Positions 5,051 to 6,555 of a DNA stretch of 6,555 nucleotides are shown here, in pieces. Under the pieces are notes generated by a model. That model was given only the letters and a program-made list of their open reading frames with translations. It ran no database searches and was not told where the DNA came from. The stretch spans positions 1-6,555 of the forward strand of contig JAIRPZ010000280.1 of NCBI GenBank assembly GCA_031256755.1. The letters run 5' to 3'. The position numbers were made by a program, and so were the translations under genes. This DNA is from Planctomycetaceae bacterium (GTDB lineage: Bacteria > Planctomycetota > Planctomycetia > Pirellulales > Thermoguttaceae). Numbering within the stretch: position 1 is the stretch's first letter; each line of letters opens with the position of its first letter.

Positions 5051-5057
5051 AAGTCCC

Positions 5058-6287
5058 ATGTCCCCCCAATTCCTGTACCGAATCTGCGGCAAACCCGTTG
5101 CCGTTGCCGTATTTCTAACCGCCGCCGCGTTTTCCTGTTTCGGTCAAAGAAGTCCCGATACGGCAATTCGCTGGGAAACCGACATCAATACCGCCGTAAA
5201 ACGCGCCGAATCAGAACAACGTCCGGTTTTTCTCCATTTTACCGGTAATGATTGCCAGCCTGCCGCACAAATGTTCGCCGAAGTTTTCAGCAATGCCGAA
5301 ATTGCCGCAAAACTCAATGCCGGGTACGTTATGGTCTGCATCAATGCTTCCGAAAATCCGCTGCTCGCACAGCAGTATTCCGTTGCGGCAATTCCTACCG
5401 ATTTAACTATACGCGCCAACGGACAAATCATTCACCGCCGGCAAGGAAGAATTGCAGCCGACCAGTTCAAAAATTACCTTGTTTTTTTGGATAATCTTGC
5501 CCAAACCGAGAAAGGAACCGCAGCACTTCCGAATACGCCGGTCAGTACGCCGGCAAATACACAGGGAACGGCACCGGCTGCCGATACGCTACGCGATCCG
5601 TTTACACACCAACCGGTAACTTCTGCACAGCCCGGCGGCGCATACCTGCCGGTATCGGCCACTCCGGCAGCCGAAACAGTTTTAACTCCTGCGGCACCCG
5701 CTGCCCCTGTTTTGAATCCGCCGACTGCCGCCGCACTGAACCCTGCGATACACAATCCGCTTCGGACAGCAGAAAATACCGCAAAGTATTTTCCCGACCA
5801 GAAATCGCCGCCGGAACCGTCCACATCCTTAAAAGTACCGGTCAATGCCCGGATTGCCGATCGGGAAATCATGCCGAATGAACCGGCTCCCGGAAAAATG
5901 ACGGTGGAAGTACCGCTCGCACTGGACGGGTTCTGTCCGGTCACCCTCGTCAAAGAGGAACGCTGGGAACCCGGTATTCCCGCTTATTGTACGATGTACA
6001 AAGGACATATTTTCCGATTTGCCAGCGAAGAGGCGATCGAAACGTTTGTCAAAGACCCGGCGGCATACGTACCGGCGGCCATGGGAGAGGACGTTGTACT
6101 GCTGATTGACCGTAATAAGCGGGTCAACGGCAGCCGGACATTCGGTGCGAGTTTTAACGGACGGGTATTTCTCTTCTCAAGCCGGGAAACGCTGGAGGCG
6201 TTTTCCAAAAAGGCGGAATACTATGCGGACATTGCGTTAAAATACGAAACAGCAAAGAAAGACCCGCCGAGCCGCACGATTTATTGA
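5058..6287 (+). CDS. Secreted thioredoxin-like protein with a C-terminal tandem YHS-like region
   Basis: 409 residues. Residues 1-30 form a signal peptide: a basic start with R8 and K12, hydrophobic core AVAVFLTAAAFS, probable cleavage near 27-30. Cys27 is only a poor lipobox match. Residues about 38-148 resemble a thioredoxin fold: AVKRAESEQRPVFLHFTG, then DCQPAA at the active-site position, and the cis-Pro at 113 in AAIPTDL. Only Cys66 remains of the usual CxxC pair; the second position is Ala. A Pro/Ala/Thr-rich linker covers about 150-285. The C-terminus has two related units: LDGFCPVTLV through VKDPAAYVPA (289-340), and VVLLIDRNKRVNG through KKAEYYADIA (346-393), each with a GHIFRF or GRVFLF strand before a Ser-rich helix start and a Y near the end. 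This fits planctomycete YHS-like domains, some of which are thought to bind metal. It probably acts outside the cytoplasmic membrane; the function is unknown. The stop overlaps the next gene by TTGA. Confidence 0.85.
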   Translation: MSPQFLYRICGKPVAVAVFLTAAAFSCFGQRSPDTAIRWETDINTAVKRAESEQRPVFLHFTGNDCQPAAQMFAEVFSNAEIAAKLNAGYVMVCINASENPLLAQQYSVAAIPTDLTIRANGQIIHRRQGRIAADQFKNYLVFLDNLAQTEKGTAALPNTPVSTPANTQGTAPAADTLRDPFTHQPVTSAQPGGAYLPVSATPAAETVLTPAAPAAPVLNPPTAAALNPAIHNPLRTAENTAKYFPDQKSPPEPSTSLKVPVNARIADREIMPNEPAPGKMTVEVPLALDGFCPVTLVKEERWEPGIPAYCTMYKGHIFRFASEEAIETFVKDPAAYVPAAMGEDVVLLIDRNKRVNGSRTFGASFNGRVFLFSSRETLEAFSKKAEYYADIALKYETAKKDPPSRTIY

Positions 6288-6555
6288 CCGCTGAACGGCA
6301 TGATACGGACAGCGGAAACTTCGCGGTTGCAGCCCCCGTGTCCCCCTGCTTGCCGTTATTGTTTCCGGTTGTTGAGTTGGAAACAACAGAAGACAATGAA
6401 ACAGAATTGACATTTTGCAGCAAGTTTGAGAAGGGGTGGCACTCTTGCCGGTTTGCCTGCACTTTTACTTATTCTGAAGAGGGGGAATATCGGCAGAGTC
6501 ATTGGATTGTCTGCAATGATGAAAGCGGACTCATCAGCCGTATGTATTTCGATAC
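6284..6555 (+). CDS. Unrecognised protein, N-terminal 90 residues, 3' truncated by the window
   Basis: The frame is open for 90 codons to the window end. The TTG start at 6284 overlaps the preceding TGA as TTGA, suggesting coupling; GTG 6338 is an in-frame alternative. Two sequence features support coding. There is a coherent hydrophobic/acidic stretch (PCLPLLFPVVELETTEDNE, about residues 21-39). There is also a Cys/aromatic-rich region (FCSKFEKGWHSCRFACTFTY), with Cys at about 22, 45, 55, 59 and 77 and the segment HWIVCNDESG near the end. No signal peptide is evident and I do not recognise the family. The neighbouring frames are short, and the opposite-strand frame looks like a shadow. Confidence 0.6.
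   Translation, partial: MTAERHDTDSGNFAVAAPVSPCLPLLFPVVELETTEDNETELTFCSKFEKGWHSCRFACTFTYSEEGEYRQSHWIVCNDESGLISRMYFD

Larger units (their letters stand above)
4642..5057 (+). other. 416-base intergenic region
   Basis: No conserved protein is seen here. From left to right it holds a short TCTCTG/CAGAGA hairpin (4666-4681, no T-run), a weak hairpin with a T-run (4728-4759), a 6-bp inverted repeat AATAAC/GTTATT (4782-4787 and 4799-4804), an AT-rich tetranucleotide repeat (4851-4884), a possible 34-codon leader ORF (4912-5016) and the ribosome binding site of the next gene. No convincing -35/-10 pair was found for the gene at 5058, although the AT-rich part is the likeliest promoter area. Confidence 0.5.

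Noticed and set aside
4878..5057. Upstream extension of the thioredoxin/YHS gene to ATG 4878
   Set aside because: No ribosome binding site is present, the added residues are Arg/Ser/Phe-rich without domain character, and the extension would place the signal peptide about 60 residues inside the protein. GGAG seven bases before 5058 is far better.
5474..5953. Minus-strand open frame of 159 codons
   Set aside because: Antisense to the Pro/Ala/Thr-rich linker and the start of the YHS-like region. Its Gly/Ala/Val/Ser-rich composition is what the opposite strand of GC-rich Pro/Ala codons gives.
6300..6410. ATG 6300 frame (36 codons)
   Set aside because: Short, Arg/Gln/Cys-rich frame with no ribosome binding site, overlapped by the longer, more protein-like frame from 6284.

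Overview
The window reads as chromosomal DNA from a planctomycete-like bacterium (inference). The strongest clue is the secreted protein at 5058-6287, which joins a thioredoxin-like domain to a tandem YHS-like C-terminal region by a long Pro/Ala/Thr-rich linker; from memory, I associate this architecture mainly with Planctomycetota. The C-terminal sequence style of the membrane protein at 1242-2198 fits the same group. GC content is moderate, which would suit a gut- or host-associated member, but the lineage was not tested by any search.

Left part (1-1343, plus strand): a run of small, tightly packed genes of accessory character. It opens with the tail of a truncated protein carrying an HEFGH zincin metallopeptidase motif. 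This overlaps a 114-residue unknown protein by GTGA, which in turn overlaps a possible 27-residue peptide, again by GTGA. Two more small unknown proteins follow at 784-987 and 990-1343. The last one runs 102 bases into the 3' end of a convergent gene. This block is visibly A-richer than the rest.

Middle (1242-3304, minus strand): a sugar phosphate isomerase/epimerase-type TIM barrel (2294-3304) and, 95 bases downstream, a five-helix membrane protein with an exported C-terminal domain (1242-2198). Each has a TATAAT-like element upstream, and both intergenic gaps contain a related block of about 40 bases. The gap at 3305-3447 separates the epimerase from a divergent class III aminotransferase.

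Right part (3448-6555, plus strand): an acetylornithine-type aminotransferase (argD-like), driven by a near-consensus promoter whose -10 box overlaps the first ATG. A 416-base gap follows with an AT-rich tetranucleotide repeat and a possible 34-residue leader ORF. Next comes the thioredoxin/YHS protein, and finally an unrecognised gene that overlaps it by TTGA and runs off the window end.

No tRNA, rRNA, CRISPR array, transposase or integrase was seen. Apart from the aminotransferase (probably arginine biosynthesis) the genes do not form an obvious pathway. The most noteworthy points are the zincin/small-gene cassette, the recurrent 4-base gene overlaps, the leaderless-looking starts and the repeated promoter-region block.
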